From JBDIBB01 sp039812685 (GTDB taxonomy: Bacteria; Acidobacteriota; Vicinamibacteria; Vicinamibacterales; JAFNAJ01): a stretch of 6,502 nt of DNA. The position numbers and the translations under genes are program-made. Position 1 is the first letter of the stretch. Every line of letters starts with the position of its first letter. This document shows positions 5,907 to 6,502 of this stretch, piece after piece. Below the pieces are notes generated by a model, which saw nothing but the letters and a program-made list of their open reading frames with translations, did not search any database and was not told the origin of the DNA. The stretch covers positions 1-6,502 of the forward strand of contig JBDIBB010000198.1 of NCBI GenBank assembly GCA_039812685.1. The letters run 5' to 3'.

Positions 5907-6502
5907 GAGGCGCCTGCCCCCAGGCCCCGCGGGACCACCACGTGGGTGCCGTCCAGGGCCGCCACCGTGCAGTGGTCTTCGTACACGCGGTCGAGCGCCC
6001 CGTCGATGAACACCGCGGACGGCGGCCCGTTTGCGAGCACGCGATGCTCGTGCAGCACCACGACGCGGTCGCCGAACCACACCGCGTGGTTGGGGTCGTG
6101 GGTGCAGACCACCAGCGTGATGCCGCCGGCCGCCAGGGCGCGCAGCGTGCGCCAGATCGCGATCTGGTTGCGGTAGTCGAGGTGGGACGTCGGCTCGTCG
6201 AGCAGCATCACGGGCGCCGCCTGCGCGAGGGCGCGCGCGATCAGCACGAGCTGGCGCTGACCGCCCGACAGCTCGGTGTATCGGCGCCCGGCGAGATCCG
6301 CGATGCCCAGGCGTTCGAGCGCCGTCATGGCGATCGCCTCGTGGGCCTGGCCCGGCTGCAGGCGCCATGCGCCCACGTGCGGCGTGCGCCCCATCAGCAC
6401 GACGTCGCGCACGTGGTAGGGGAACGGCAGGCCGTGCTCCTGGGGCACGTAGGCCATCAGGCGCGCCCGCTCGCGGACACCCAGAGTGCTGGTGTCGCGG
6501 CC
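5903..6502 (-). CDS. FecE/BtuD-type ABC transporter ATPase, N-terminus beyond window edge
   Basis: This is the cytoplasmic ATPase of a metal or metallophore importer, with 199 residues visible. The frame is open to 6502 (GRDTSTLGVRERARL precedes the internal Met at 6457), so Walker A lies outside the window. Visible in order, counting from the first full codon at the edge, are the Q-loop YVPQ (18-21), signature LSGGQ (78-82), Walker B VMLLDE (98-103), D-loop SHLD (106-109) and H-loop CTHD (H135). The order ATPase, binding protein, nikR, with the ATGA overlap to the binding protein, indicates one operon. A FecCD-type permease is absent here and is expected upstream, beyond the right edge. No defect is visible in the part present. 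Family assignment is firm; the transported ligand is inferred only from the neighbours. Confidence 0.93.
   Translation of the reverse strand, partial: GRDTSTLGVRERARLMAYVPQEHGLPFPYHVRDVVLMGRTPHVGAWRLQPGQAHEAIAMTALERLGIADLAGRRYTELSGGQRQLVLIARALAQAAPVMLLDEPTSHLDYRNQIAIWRTLRALAAGGITLVVCTHDPNHAVWFGDRVVVLHEHRVLANGPPSAVFIDGALDRVYEDHCTVAALDGTHVVVPRGLGAGAS

Noticed and set aside
5907..6368. In-frame upstream extension of the binding-protein gene to an ATG at 6368
   Set aside because: It lies wholly inside the ABC ATPase gene in another frame, has low-complexity sequence, and would bury the lipoprotein signal that begins at 5906.
1..6502. CRISPR arrays, tRNA or rRNA genes, insertion sequences
   Set aside because: No regularly spaced repeats, no cloverleaf or rRNA-like sequence, and no transposase motif seen on either strand.

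Overview
The window is very GC-rich, and every gene I can support lies on the minus strand, so genes are described from high to low coordinate. High GC, a NikR-linked metal importer, an RtcB of the longer subfamily and a tyrosine phenol-lyase-like gene fit a GC-rich Gram-negative-type bacterium. Acidobacteriota, Gemmatimonadota and Myxococcota are plausible guesses, but nothing here fixes the taxon.

Right part (6502 to 4135): the tail of a metal-uptake operon. It encodes a FecE/BtuD-type ABC ATPase (cut by the window edge, so Walker A is not visible), a periplasmic-binding lipoprotein joined to it by an ATGA start/stop overlap, and, 32 bp later, the nickel-responsive repressor NikR with all four nickel ligands. 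The permease is not in the window and probably lies beyond position 6502. The simplest reading is a nickel (or nickel-chelate) importer of the FecCD/CeuE type, under feedback control by NikR.

Middle (4134 to 3839): a 296-bp non-coding gap. It holds a weak stem-loop after nikR, a TACAAT -10-like hexamer, seven copies of the palindrome GGCGCC, two short hairpins and a good ribosome binding site for the next gene. It is the likely promoter and leader of the second transcription unit.

Left part (3838 to 1): an 894-codon gene encoding two complete tyrosine phenol-lyase/tryptophanase-type domains in one chain, followed after 17 bp by rtcB (3'-phosphate RNA ligase, C-terminus beyond position 1). 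The two halves have lost complementary active-site residues. The N-half keeps the GDEAYAG segment (Glu and Tyr that, in the homodimeric family, reach into the partner's site) but has lost the PLP lysine and the substrate-binding arginines. The C-half keeps the lysine and all TPL-type specificity residues but has lost GDEAYAG. This reads as a genetically fused heterodimer with one composite active site and one dead site, and it is the main finding. The rtcB start is preceded by a perfect 18-bp GC palindrome that fills the intergenic gap.
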